DNA of 49,380 bases from a bacterium BMS3Abin01 (lineage in GTDB: Bacteria; Actinomycetota; Thermoleophilia; BMS3ABIN01), in NCBI GenBank assembly GCA_002897715.1, contig BDUA01000028.1, positions 1-49,380 of the forward strand. The letters run 5' to 3'. Below the pieces are notes generated by a model. That model saw only the letters and a list, made by a program, of their open reading frames with translations. It had not been told where the DNA came from and ran no database searches. The translations under genes and the position numbers were made by a program. This document shows positions 17,742 to 26,518 of the stretch, piece after piece (within the stretch, counting starts at the first letter, position 1; each line of letters opens with the position of its first letter).

Positions 17742-19268
17742 ATGGAAACAGTCCTAGTCCTAGATTTCGGCGCGCAGTACAGCCAGCTCATCGCCCGGCG
17801 GGTCCGTGAATGCCGGGTTTATTCCGAGCTGATACCCTACGATACCCCGGTCGACGATATAGCCGCCCGTAAACCCAAGGGGCTGATCCTGTCCGGGGGC
17901 CCCACCAGTGTTTACGCCGACGACGCCCTGTCCATCGACCCCCGGATATTCGAGCTGGACATCCCGGTCCTCGGCATCTGCTACGGTATGCAGCTGATGA
18001 CGCATGCACTGGGCGGCACGGTGACCAAGACCGGCAACAGCGAGTTCGGCAAGACCGAGCTGCGGCTCTCCCGGGAAGGCATCCTTTTCGACGACCTGCC
18101 GGAACGGCAGACCTGCTGGATGAGCCATCGCGACTCGGTGACCGATCCACCCGCCGGCTTCGAACCCACCGGCTCCACCGACAGCTCTCCGGTGGCAGTG
18201 ATGGAGAACCCCGGCCGGCGCCTGTTCGGTATCCAGTGCCACCCTGAGGTGGTGCACACGCCCCACGGCACGGATATCCTCAAGAATTTCCTGTTCAACG
18301 CCTGCGACTGCTCGCCCACCTGGACCGTGGTCTCCATCATCGAGGATTCGGTGGCGGCCATCCGCGAACAGGTAGGCGACCATAAGGTGATATGCGGCCT
18401 CTCCGGCGGCGTCGATTCCTCGACGGCGGCGCTGCTGGTATACCGGGCTGTCGGCGACAACCTCACCTGTATCTTCGTGGACCACGGGCTGCTGAGAATG
18501 AACGAGGCAGAACAGGTGATCGATGCCTTCGAGAACCACTTCCGGGTACCGCTGGTCCATGTGCGAACGCAGGAGAAGTTCCTGACGCTGCTTTCCGGCG
18601 TCACCGAGCCGGAGCAGAAACGGAAGATAATCGGCGAGCAGTTCATCCGCATCTTCGAGGCGGAGGCGCAACGGCTGGAAGACACCCGCTTCCTGGTGCA
18701 GGGGACCCTCTATTCCGATGTCATCGAAAGCGGTACGCGCGACGCGGCCCGGATCAAGTCGCATCACAATGTGGGCGGGCTGCCGGTTGACATGGATCTG
18801 GAACTGGTAGAGCCGCTGAGGAATATCTTCAAGGACGAGGTACGCAACGTCGCCGCCGAACTGGGGTTGCCGGACAACATGGTGTGGCGCCAGCCCTTCC
18901 CCGGGCCCGGCCTTGCCATCCGCATCATCGGCGAAGTTACGCAGGAGCGCCTGGAGATCCTGAGAAAGGCGGACTTCATCCTCCAGGAGGAGGTCCGGCG
19001 CGCCGGGCTTTACCGCAAGCTGTGGCAGTCGTTCTGCGTCCTTCCGGCCATCCGCAGCGTGGGTGTCATGGGCGATTCACGCACCTACGCCTATCCCATA
19101 GTCATCCGGGCGGTGACCAGCGAGGACGCCATGACCGCCGACTGGGCCCGCCTGCCCTATGAGCTTCTGGAGACCGTATCCAACCGCATCATCAACGAGG
19201 TGGACGGCGTCAACCGTGTGGCCCTGGATATATCATCCAAGCCACCCAGCACCATCGAATGGGAGTAG
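17742..19268 (+). CDS. guaA: GMP synthase (glutamine-hydrolysing) GuaA
   Basis: Converts XMP to GMP with ammonia from glutamine. The N-terminal class I amidotransferase has nucleophile C80 (LGICYGMQ) and the His-Glu pair in QCHPEVVHT. The ATP-pyrophosphatase domain carries the SGGVDSS P-loop, and the C-terminal dimerisation domain ends in KPPSTIEWE, the usual terminus. 508 residues is normal. It is followed by a 289-base spacer with no gene. Confidence 0.97.
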   Translation: METVLVLDFGAQYSQLIARRVRECRVYSELIPYDTPVDDIAARKPKGLILSGGPTSVYADDALSIDPRIFELDIPVLGICYGMQLMTHALGGTVTKTGNSEFGKTELRLSREGILFDDLPERQTCWMSHRDSVTDPPAGFEPTGSTDSSPVAVMENPGRRLFGIQCHPEVVHTPHGTDILKNFLFNACDCSPTWTVVSIIEDSVAAIREQVGDHKVICGLSGGVDSSTAALLVYRAVGDNLTCIFVDHGLLRMNEAEQVIDAFENHFRVPLVHVRTQEKFLTLLSGVTEPEQKRKIIGEQFIRIFEAEAQRLEDTRFLVQGTLYSDVIESGTRDAARIKSHHNVGGLPVDMDLELVEPLRNIFKDEVRNVAAELGLPDNMVWRQPFPGPGLAIRIIGEVTQERLEILRKADFILQEEVRRAGLYRKLWQSFCVLPAIRSVGVMGDSRTYAYPIVIRAVTSEDAMTADWARLPYELLETVSNRIINEVDGVNRVALDISSKPPSTIEWE

Positions 19269-19557
19269 AGCGACTCCGTGATGGACGCCACCGCCCTGAC
19301 GATGTATCATATCCTACACAATGTGTAGCATAAGCAAACCTTCCGCAACATCCCCCAGTCCCTGCAACCTGGCGCAGAACACCTCCTGATGAGAATGCCA
19401 ACATGAAGAAAAACCGGAAATTACAGGTATTACTATCAGAATATTTGCCTTTAAGGAGCCGTGACCGCTCTTCACCGGAAACACTTCACAGTCTTGGCAT
19501 ATATATTGCTCCAAATAATGGAGAACCATCAGTCATTAAGTAAAGGAGGAGGAACCT
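19269..19557. other. Intergenic region with CTACACA palindrome
   Basis: No credible gene was seen. The region contains a perfect inverted repeat CTACACA-A-TGTGTAG (19314-19328), an operator-like site 230 bases before the next gene. It becomes AT-rich from about 19410 and ends with the very strong ribosome binding site AAAGGAGGAGG. No T-rich terminator for guaA is evident. Confidence 0.4.
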
Positions 19558-20184
19558 GTGAAGACCAACGTAAGACTGGCGGCAGGCATCATCATTATCA
19601 TCCTGGGATTGCTGATCGCCATCACGCCCCGCTACATCCTTCCGGTCTGTGACTATCAGAGCAAGGAAGATGCCTCCATGGGGCAAAGCATACTCCTCGC
19701 ACAGGCGACCGGAATGGACGGTGACATGACCACCATGACCGGCACCACGGGAACCACCACGGGGATGGACGGCGGGATGGGCACCAGCACCGGCATGGAT
19801 GACATGAACAGCGACATGGCCGGAGCGGACTCGAAGATGGATGAGGGCATGGAAGGCATGGACATGTCCGGCGGGAATTCGCCGTGCTACTTCACCAGCA
19901 GAGGCGCAATCACCCTGGGTTTGATAATCATGCTCATAGGCCTGGCGGTCATGATCGCCAGCACACCTGAAGCTGTCCGCCTGCTGGCCCTGGTACTGGG
20001 CGGCGCCGGACTTCTGGTTATCCTCACGCCGCTCTATCTGCTGCCGGTATGCGAAAACCCGCAGATGGCCTGCAACAAGGGGGCCGAACAGCTCCTGATC
20101 GTCCTGGGAGTAGCTACCATGCTGGCCGCGGCCGTGATCGCCCTGATGGCTGGAAAAAACAAGGATACCGGCGGCGCGGCCTGA
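19558..20184 (+). CDS. DUF4418-like membrane protein with Met-rich insert
   Basis: 208-residue membrane protein with four predicted helices (about 8-28, 117-135, 141-160, 177-198). The layout TPRYILPVC and TPLYLLPVCENPQMAC resembles DUF4418 proteins, whose function is unknown. Between helix 1 and C110 lies an insert of about 75 residues rich in Met, Asp, Gly and Thr; 12 methionines fall between residues 53 and 103. Four cysteines (C31, C110, C165, C172) probably lie on the same face as the insert. Start is GTG with an almost perfect Shine-Dalgarno, so expression may be high. Metal (Cu or Ag) binding is only a guess from the Met/Asp pattern. Confidence 0.75.
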   Translation: MKTNVRLAAGIIIIILGLLIAITPRYILPVCDYQSKEDASMGQSILLAQATGMDGDMTTMTGTTGTTTGMDGGMGTSTGMDDMNSDMAGADSKMDEGMEGMDMSGGNSPCYFTSRGAITLGLIIMLIGLAVMIASTPEAVRLLALVLGGAGLLVILTPLYLLPVCENPQMACNKGAEQLLIVLGVATMLAAAVIALMAGKNKDTGGAA

Positions 20185-20288
20185 ACCGGTATGGCGCCCG
20201 GCCTACAAAGCGGGATTAACTTCAGCGCAAAACAGGAATAACCGCATAAGGGAACAGGTCCAGTGAAGCGAAAAAAAGGGGGGTCACA

Positions 20289-21101
20289 ATGGACACGCAG
20301 GAAACAACCGGCACAGACGGAGCAGGGAGAACACTATCGCGAAGGGAACTCTTTCCCCTGGCTGGAAAGTTGGCGGTCGGCGGCGTGGGTCTGGCTGCGG
20401 TCACGGGCATCGGCCTGGCGGGGTGCGGCACGGAGGAACCCCAGAGTGCCGGGACCGCCGGCAACGGTGCTTCATCTTCAGAGTGGCCATGGCCGTATGA
20501 GAAGCTCAATCCTTCGGAGGTACAACCTCTCGCCTACGAAAGCTGGTACGAGAAGTACTGCTGCTATGCCGTGACCAACTCCATACTCAGGCCGCTCCAG
20601 AAAAGCATCGGAGCGCCCTATACCAACTTCCCCATCGAGTCGACCAAGTGGGGCCACGGCGGCGCCGTGGGCTGGGGTACCCTCTGCGGCACCCTCACCG
20701 GAGTGGGCATCGTCACCGGCCTCGTTGCCGGAGAGGATGGTGAGGATATCCTCAACGATGTGATGAACTGGTACACCGTCAGCGCGCTGCCCAACTACCA
20801 GCCACCGGAGCCGAGAACCGCCATTTCCAGCATCAGCGTGAGCGATTCGCCACTGTGTCATATATCCGTAGGCAAGTGGATGGCGAAAGAGGGTGTTCCC
20901 TTCGCTTCCGATCCCAGGAAGGAGAGATGCGCCCGGCTCTCCGCCGATGTGGCCGCCAAGACGGTGGTGCTGCTGAACGATTGGGTCGATGGCAAATATA
21001 CCGCCGCCGGCGGCAGCCAGGTGAAAAAACATCCGGTGGGTATGCCTACGCAGAACAACTGCGTCGAGTGCCACGGCGACGATGTTCCATCATCGCCGTG
21101 A
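20289..21101 (+). CDS. Tat-exported lipoprotein with C_GCAxxG_C_C-like domain and CxxCH motif
   Basis: 270 residues. The N terminus has a twin-arginine signal (SRRELF, residues 17-22), a hydrophobic stretch and a lipobox GLAGC (C46), so it should be exported folded and lipid-anchored. The body has CCYAV (C91, C92), GHGGAVGWGTLCG (C133), PLCH (C190) and C214, resembling the C_GCAxxG_C_C/split-Soret cytochrome group. Near the end CVECH (C258, C261, H262) is a c-type haem-binding motif. AGGGGGG precedes the ATG. A redox role outside the membrane, perhaps with the preceding DUF4418-like protein 104 bases upstream, is inferred. Confidence 0.72.
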   Translation: MDTQETTGTDGAGRTLSRRELFPLAGKLAVGGVGLAAVTGIGLAGCGTEEPQSAGTAGNGASSSEWPWPYEKLNPSEVQPLAYESWYEKYCCYAVTNSILRPLQKSIGAPYTNFPIESTKWGHGGAVGWGTLCGTLTGVGIVTGLVAGEDGEDILNDVMNWYTVSALPNYQPPEPRTAISSISVSDSPLCHISVGKWMAKEGVPFASDPRKERCARLSADVAAKTVVLLNDWVDGKYTAAGGSQVKKHPVGMPTQNNCVECHGDDVPSSP

Positions 21102-21235
21102 GCATGATTCCGCTTTACCGGTAAACGACATAAAGGTCCAGCCGTCTGTCATAGCTTGCGCCGGTGTCCCGGCAGCGATGAACTGCAGGCGGATACGGTT
21201 AGGGAGAGGCTTCAGGCTGCTGCTACCCAACGCAA

Positions 21236-21733
21236 ATGAAGAATCCTGATTCAATGGACACCAGGAGCCATCGTTGCGTTCCCCTGGCAGAGATAGCCCC
21301 GGAAGTACTCAGGCGGGGCGGGACCATCTCCTTCATCGCCACCGGCTTCAGCATGTGGCCCCATATCCGTAACGGCGATATGATCACGGCAAGGCCACTG
21401 GCAACGGGGGAGGTACCCGGAACCGGCTGGATAATCATCTACCAGACGCCCCATGGCCACATTGTCGTACACCGGGTAGTCGCCGCCGCACAGGGACGGG
21501 GAGCCGGACTCGGGGTACGTGGGGATTCCCAGTCCGGCCCGATCGAACAGGTTGCGTTGGAATCGGTACTGGGCCGGATAATCGTGCGGCAGCGGCAGGG
21601 AAAGGATGTTGACATGACCAGCCGTACCAGAGAGCTGGAAGGCTGGCTGGTAGCCCGAAGCGGGTCGATCCGGATATTCCTCGAACGGGCCCTGAGAAGT
21701 ATCGTCCAACCCCTCCGGCGCCGGCGGGGTTGA
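21236..21733 (+). CDS. S24/S26-type serine peptidase-like protein, no membrane anchor
   Basis: 165 residues. GFSMWPHIRNGD (S39) is the box-B signature of signal-peptidase/LexA-type serine peptidases. VVHRVV places His at 79 where SPase I has Lys, as in SipW/ER-type enzymes, and RGDS (about 96-99) supplies the later box. Unlike real signal peptidases it has no N-terminal transmembrane helix; the C terminus (LERALRSIVQPLRRRRG) is basic and amphipathic. No good ribosome binding site is seen; ATG 21254 is an alternative. The substrate is unknown. Confidence 0.65.
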   Translation: MKNPDSMDTRSHRCVPLAEIAPEVLRRGGTISFIATGFSMWPHIRNGDMITARPLATGEVPGTGWIIIYQTPHGHIVVHRVVAAAQGRGAGLGVRGDSQSGPIEQVALESVLGRIIVRQRQGKDVDMTSRTRELEGWLVARSGSIRIFLERALRSIVQPLRRRRG

Positions 21734-21818
21734 CCCCCGGCACCACCGCCGCACCTATTCTTGACGATAGTCACCCCGCCTGTTAGACTCGTGTAGCTAC
21801 AACAAGGAACGCGTTGTT

Positions 21819-21937
21819 CGCATCAAGAGAGGCAGAGGGACTGGCCCTGTGAAGCCTCGGCAACCTGCGTAGCCGGTAGTTATTGAACCGACCCGCAAGG
21901 TGCCAATTCCTGCAGACCATGAGGTCTGAGCGATGTG
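21819..21937 (+). promoter_or_regulatory. SAM-I (S-box) riboswitch aptamer
   Basis: The conserved S-box core is plain: ATCAAGAGAGG, AGGGACTGGCCC, then GGCAACC, AAGGTGCCAATTCCTGC and a closing TGAGCGATG. P1 can form between CGCATC (21819-21824) and GATGTG (21932-21937) with one G-U pair. SAM binding stabilises P1 and so frees the downstream terminator. It lies about 90 bases before the threonine synthase-like gene. SAM-I family identity rests on sequence pattern alone but is very distinctive. Confidence 0.93.
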
Positions 21938-21987
21938 GCGAAAGGGATTTACTGTCAGCCTCTGCCACATCAAGCAGAGGCTTTTTT
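21932..21987 (+). terminator. Riboswitch expression platform: terminator and antiterminator
   Basis: GCCTCTG (21958-21964) and CAGAGGC (21975-21981) form a 7-bp stem followed by six T, an intrinsic terminator. The 3' strand of P1, GATGTGGC (21932-21939), is perfectly complementary to GCCACATC (21964-21971) in the terminator loop region, giving an antiterminator when SAM is absent. The wiring is therefore transcription OFF at high SAM. Confidence 0.88.
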
Positions 21988-22025
21988 CATGCGATAACGC
22001 CGAGCGGTAAAGGAGCTTTTTCGAT

Positions 22026-23273
22026 ATGCCGGCTGAACAGTTAAAGTGCAAGGAATGTGGTCGAACCTATCCGTTAAAGGCACTTTTTGTATGCGAATAC
22101 TGTTTCGGACCGCTGGAGGTCGCCTACGACTATGACAAGATCCGCCGCCGCGCCACCAAGGAGCGCATCAGCAACGGACCGCCCTCACTGTGGCGTTATG
22201 CCGATTTCCTGCCGGTGGAACGGCGCCCGGAGATCGACCTGCAGGCCGGCTATACCCCGCTTATCAAGGCGGACAGGCTGGCCGCAGAGTTGGGCCTGAA
22301 GAAAGTATGGGTCAAGAACGATACCGCCAACCCCACCCATTCCTTCAAGGACCGGGTGGTGGCGGTGGCGCTGCAGCGGGCGCGGGAACTGGGATTCGAC
22401 GTAGTCGCCTGCGCTTCCACCGGCAACCTGGCCAATAGCGTCGCCGCCCATGCGGCCGCTTCCGGCACCGAAGCCTTCGTGTTCGTGCCGGCCAACCTGG
22501 AGATCCAGAAGATCATCGCCACCGCCGTCTACGGTGTCAACGTGGTCAAGGTACGAGGTAACTATGACGACGTGAACCGCCTCTGCACCGAGATCGCCTC
22601 GGAGAAGAACTGGGCCTTCGTCAACGTCAACGTCCGGCCCTACTACGCCGAGGGCAGCAAGACCCTCGCTTACGAGACCGCGGAGCAGCTGGACTGGCGG
22701 GCGCCGGACCGGGTGGTGGTTCCCGTGGCCTCCGGCTCATTGCTGACCAAGATCCACAAAGGCTTCTGGGAGCTGGGGGAAGTGGGGCTCATCCGCCGCA
22801 AGACACCGGTGGTCTGCGGCGCCCAGGCCGAAGGCTGTGGTCCGGTGGCGACCGCTTTCCAGCAGGGGCAGGAGCACATCAAGCCGGTCAAACCTAACAC
22901 CATCGCCAAATCTCTGGCCATCGGCAACCCCGCCGACGGTATCTTCGCGCTGGAGGTAGCCCGCAAGACCGGCGGCCTCATCGACAGCGTAACCGAACAG
23001 GAGATCGTCGATGGCATCAAGCTGCTGGCGGAGACTACCGGTATCTTTACTGAGACCGCGGGCGGCGTCACCACCGCCGTCCTCGCCAAGCTGGCGGCTG
23101 CCGGCAAGATATACCCCACGGATGAAGTCGTTCTCTACATCACCGGTGACGGCCTGAAGACCCTGGACGCGGTGGCAGGCACCCTCAGCACCTACGAGAT
23201 CGACCCGACCCTGTCCGAATTCGAAACACAGGTCCTGGCTGAAAACAGCGGCGGCGGGAACAAAGTCGTCTAG
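22026..23273 (+). CDS. Threonine synthase-family PLP enzyme under SAM riboswitch
   Basis: 415-residue fold-type II PLP enzyme. An N-terminal zinc-ribbon-like pair CKEC (C8, C11) and CEYC (C23, C26) is followed by the PLP lysine K108 in THSFKDR, the substrate-binding ASTGNLANS and the phosphate-binding PVASGSLL region. Annotated as threonine synthase by family, it would use O-phosphohomoserine. However, it is preceded by a SAM-off riboswitch and followed 29 bases later by a ThiS/MoaD-like sulfur carrier. That context fits sulfur amino acid synthesis (homocysteine from O-phosphohomoserine) better than threonine synthesis. Family certain, reaction inferred. Confidence 0.88.
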   Translation: MPAEQLKCKECGRTYPLKALFVCEYCFGPLEVAYDYDKIRRRATKERISNGPPSLWRYADFLPVERRPEIDLQAGYTPLIKADRLAAELGLKKVWVKNDTANPTHSFKDRVVAVALQRARELGFDVVACASTGNLANSVAAHAAASGTEAFVFVPANLEIQKIIATAVYGVNVVKVRGNYDDVNRLCTEIASEKNWAFVNVNVRPYYAEGSKTLAYETAEQLDWRAPDRVVVPVASGSLLTKIHKGFWELGEVGLIRRKTPVVCGAQAEGCGPVATAFQQGQEHIKPVKPNTIAKSLAIGNPADGIFALEVARKTGGLIDSVTEQEIVDGIKLLAETTGIFTETAGGVTTAVLAKLAAAGKIYPTDEVVLYITGDGLKTLDAVAGTLSTYEIDPTLSEFETQVLAENSGGGNKVV

Positions 23274-23302
23274 CCTGTGCCTGGTACAGGAAAGGAGCAA
23301 CA

Positions 23303-23575
23303 TTGAGCGTCAAAGTAAGAATACCATCCCAGCTGCGTCAGTTGACCGGTGGTGAGGGTGTGGTCGAATGCAAGGCCGGCCCGGTATCGGACATCATCAA
23401 GGAGCTGGAAGGACAACACAGCGGTATCGCCGAGAGGCTACTGGAGAACGGCGAACTGCGGCGGTTCATCAACATCTACATCAACGGGGAGGACATCCGT
23501 TTCGAAGACGGCCTGGCCACGCAGGCCGCGGACGGCTCCGAGGTAAGCGTAGTCCCGGCGGTAGCCGGCGGATAG
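23303..23575 (+). CDS. ThiS/MoaD-like sulfur carrier protein
   Basis: 90-residue ubiquitin-fold protein starting KVRIPSQLRQLTGG and ending SVVPAVAGG. The C-terminal Gly-Gly is exposed at the very end, as needed for adenylation and thiocarboxylate formation in ThiS, MoaD and CysO. The start is TTG, with AAAGGAG 5 bases upstream. It is cotranscribed with the threonine synthase-like gene; no thiamine or molybdopterin genes are near. By analogy with CysO-CysM it may supply sulfide to its neighbour. The activating E1-like enzyme is not in this window. Confidence 0.85.
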   Translation: MSVKVRIPSQLRQLTGGEGVVECKAGPVSDIIKELEGQHSGIAERLLENGELRRFINIYINGEDIRFEDGLATQAADGSEVSVVPAVAGG

Positions 23576-23590
23576 AAGCGTCCGCGGCGC

Positions 23591-26047
23591 CTACTTCCGG
23601 GCCTTCGCCGCTTTCCTGTTCATATTGACCTTACGGACCGGTTTCCTGCCGGCGGAGGTAGAACTTGTCTTCCTCGGACGGGTCTTGCCTTTCCCATCAA
23701 CCAGCGCATTGCTGAGCACCTGGCTCACGTCATCGACCAGGATGAACTTCATCTCCTTGCGCAGGTATTTGGGCACATCGTCCAGGTCCTTTTCGTTCTC
23801 GCGGGGCAGGATCACCGTATCCAGGCCGGCGCGCCGGGCCGCCAGCACCTTTTCCTTGATACCGCCCACGGGAAGCACCTTGCCGCTCAGGGTCACCTCG
23901 CCGGTCATGGCCACGTTCGCCAGAACCGGTTTGTCCGTCACCAGGGATGCCAGCGCCGTAGTCATGGTGATGCCTGCGGAAGGCCCGTCCTTGGGAACCG
24001 CGCCCGCGGGTACATGCACATGCAGGTCGTTTTTCTGGAAATAGCCCTCCTCGACGCCCAGCTCATCGGCATGCGACCGCACCCAACTGAGCGCCGCCTG
24101 AGCCGATTCCTTCATCACGTCCCCCAGCTGCCCGGTCAGGGTCAGCTTGCCGGAGCCGTGCATGCTGGTCGCCTCGATGAAGATGATGTCGCCACCGTTC
24201 AGCGTCCAGGCCAGACCGGTTGCCACCCCCGGCTCCGAGGTCATACGGCGCACCTCGGAGAAAAACCGTTTCTTGCCCAGGTACCTGGTGACCGCCGCCT
24301 CGCCAATGGTGACGCGGGTGATCTTGCCCTCGGCTATCTCCCGGGCCACCTTGCGGCAGATGGAGGCTATCTCGCGCTCCAGGTTCCTCAGGCCCGCCTC
24401 ACGGGTGAACTCCTGGATTATCTTGAGGATAGCCTTGTCGGTGAAGGATATCTGTTTCTTCTTGAGGCCGTGGGCCTCTATCTCCTTGGGAATGAGGTAC
24501 TTTCTGGCGATACCGACCTTCTCCTCCTCGGTATAACCGGAGAGCTCGATGACCTCCATACGGTCACGGAGTGCCGGCGGCACCGGGTCCAGCATGTTGG
24601 CAGTAGCTATGAACAACACCTTGCTCAGGTCGAATGGCAGGTCGAGATAATGATCCCTGAAGCTTTCGTTCTGTTCAGGATCGAGCACCTCCAGCAACGC
24701 TGAAGACGGGTCGCCGCGGAAATCGGCTCCCAGTTTGTCCACTTCATCGATCATGAAGACCGGGTTCTTGGAGCCGGCGTCGCGGATGGCGCGGATGATG
24801 GTGCCCGGCATGGCGCCGATATAGGTCCGCCGGTGACCGCGTATCTCCGCCTCGTCGCGTACACCGCCGACGGATATGCGGATGAACTTGCGGCCCAGGG
24901 CCCGGGCGATGGAATGACCCAGCGACGTCTTGCCCACGCCGGGCGGACCCACGAAACAGAGTATGGGCCCGGCCATATCCTTCTTCAGCTTGGCAACCGC
25001 CAGATATTCCAGGATCCTGGTCTTCACCTTCTCCAGGTCGTAGTGGTCCTCGTCCAGGACCTGCTCGGCCTCTTTGATATCCAGATTATCCTCGGTACTA
25101 TCGTTCCAGGGTATGCTGATCAGCCAATCGATATAGGTGCGTATCACCGAGTACTCAGCGGCGGCCGGCTGCAGTTTGCCGAGGCGGTCCAGTTCGCGGC
25201 GCGCCTGCTGTTCGACTTCATCCGGCAGTTTCAGCTTTTCGATCTTGCTCCGGAGTTCATTGACCTCGGCGGTGATCTCATCGGTCTCCCCCAACTCCTC
25301 CTGGATGGCCTTCATCTGCTGCCTGAGGAAGTACTCGCGCTGGCTCTTGTCCATCTCGCTCTGGACTTCCGTCTGGATCTTGCTGCCCAGCTCGAAGACC
25401 TCCAGCTCCCGGTTGAGGATGCGCGTCAGGTGCATGAGCCGGGTCTTGACGTCCAGCTCCTCCAGCAGCTCCTGCTTCTCCTCAGGCTTGATCTTGATCG
25501 CCGAGGCGATCAGATAGCAGAGGGCGCTGGGATCGTCAACGTTGGAGGCCGCCATCTGCAGCTCTTCCGGCAGATAGGGAACCAGGCCGATGATCTTGGT
25601 GAAGACGTTCTGCAGGTTGCGGGTAAGAGCATCGATCTCCTGGGTCATCTCCACTTCGTCCTCCAGCGGCTCGACCCGCGCGACCAGATACGGCTCGTTC
25701 TGTTTATACTTCACGATCCTGATGCGCGAAACACCCTGCACCAGGATGCGCAGAGAGCCGTCAGGCACCTTGAGCATCTTGTGGATGAGGGCGGCGGTAC
25801 CGATCTCGTAGATATCGTCGGGGCCGGCTACCTCCGCTTCCTTGTTGCGGATGGTGGCCAGGCCGAGCATCTTGTCTTTGTGCAGCACGTCGTCAATCAG
25901 CTTGACCGACCGCTCCTGCCCCACGGCGAGAGGGGTCACGGTCTCAGGAAAGACCACGGTCTCCCGCAAGGGAAGGATGGGAACGGTATCCGGTATCTCG
26001 TCCACCGGCTGCATCACCGGCTGGGAATCAGCTATGCCGTTTTCCAT
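23591..26047 (-). CDS. lon: ATP-dependent protease Lon
   Basis: 818-residue LonA protease for damaged and regulatory proteins. Order: N-terminal LON substrate domain (about 22-215, VPILPLRETVVFPETVTPL), coiled middle, AAA+ module with GPPGVGKT and MIDEVDKL, and the C-terminal Ser-Lys protease with S690 (GPSAGIT) and K733 (GGIKEKV), 43 residues apart as in E. coli. The tail (about 795-818) is basic and Lys/Arg-rich. It follows hsp20 by 3 bases, an hsp20-lon heat-shock pair. It converges with the sulfur carrier gene. Confidence 0.97.
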   Translation of the reverse strand: MENGIADSQPVMQPVDEIPDTVPILPLRETVVFPETVTPLAVGQERSVKLIDDVLHKDKMLGLATIRNKEAEVAGPDDIYEIGTAALIHKMLKVPDGSLRILVQGVSRIRIVKYKQNEPYLVARVEPLEDEVEMTQEIDALTRNLQNVFTKIIGLVPYLPEELQMAASNVDDPSALCYLIASAIKIKPEEKQELLEELDVKTRLMHLTRILNRELEVFELGSKIQTEVQSEMDKSQREYFLRQQMKAIQEELGETDEITAEVNELRSKIEKLKLPDEVEQQARRELDRLGKLQPAAAEYSVIRTYIDWLISIPWNDSTEDNLDIKEAEQVLDEDHYDLEKVKTRILEYLAVAKLKKDMAGPILCFVGPPGVGKTSLGHSIARALGRKFIRISVGGVRDEAEIRGHRRTYIGAMPGTIIRAIRDAGSKNPVFMIDEVDKLGADFRGDPSSALLEVLDPEQNESFRDHYLDLPFDLSKVLFIATANMLDPVPPALRDRMEVIELSGYTEEEKVGIARKYLIPKEIEAHGLKKKQISFTDKAILKIIQEFTREAGLRNLEREIASICRKVAREIAEGKITRVTIGEAAVTRYLGKKRFFSEVRRMTSEPGVATGLAWTLNGGDIIFIEATSMHGSGKLTLTGQLGDVMKESAQAALSWVRSHADELGVEEGYFQKNDLHVHVPAGAVPKDGPSAGITMTTALASLVTDKPVLANVAMTGEVTLSGKVLPVGGIKEKVLAARRAGLDTVILPRENEKDLDDVPKYLRKEMKFILVDDVSQVLSNALVDGKGKTRPRKTSSTSAGRKPVRKVNMNRKAAKARK

Positions 26048-26050
26048 AAG

Positions 26051-26518
26051 CTACTCTTCCTTTGCTTTCCTTACGCTGATGGGAACATTCACCGCATCAT
26101 TGCTCTTTTGTATCACCTTGAGCTCGATGGTGAGGAAGCCGTCCTGGTAGGTTGCTTTGGAATCCTCCACATCGACCTCTACGGGCAGGACGATCTTGCG
26201 CTTGAAAGGCCCGTAATCGATCTCCATCTGCTGGTAGACCGTTTCCCCTTCCTGCTGGGGGTCGGTACGGGCGCCTTCAATGATCAGGGCCTTGTCCTTG
26301 AGGGTCAACCTGACCTCGCCGGGGGATATGCCGGGAATCTCCAGCTTGACGATGATCGAGTTCGACTGCTTGGCGTAAAAAACATCAGCCAGCGGCTGGA
26401 AAGCGCCTCCCTTCATCATCCTCAGCCTGGGGCCTCCATAGAAACGGAAGAACATCTCCTCGATCTCGGTGGTCAGGCGATCGAATTCAGTGAATGGGTT
26501 ATCTCTTTTACTTCTCAT
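26051..26518 (-). CDS. Small heat-shock protein Hsp20
   Basis: 155-residue alpha-crystallin-type holdase. The alpha-crystallin domain spans about residues 45-140, with IIVKLEIPGISPGEVRLTLKDKALIIEG and the C-terminal IPISV (an I-X-V type anchoring motif). The frame runs further upstream, but ATG 26518 is taken because GGAGGG lies 5 bases before it and the preceding residues are not Hsp20-like. It is cotranscribed with lon. No CIRCE or HAIR element was recognised upstream. Confidence 0.92.
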   Translation of the reverse strand: MRSKRDNPFTEFDRLTTEIEEMFFRFYGGPRLRMMKGGAFQPLADVFYAKQSNSIIVKLEIPGISPGEVRLTLKDKALIIEGARTDPQQEGETVYQQMEIDYGPFKRKIVLPVEVDVEDSKATYQDGFLTIELKVIQKSNDAVNVPISVRKAKEE

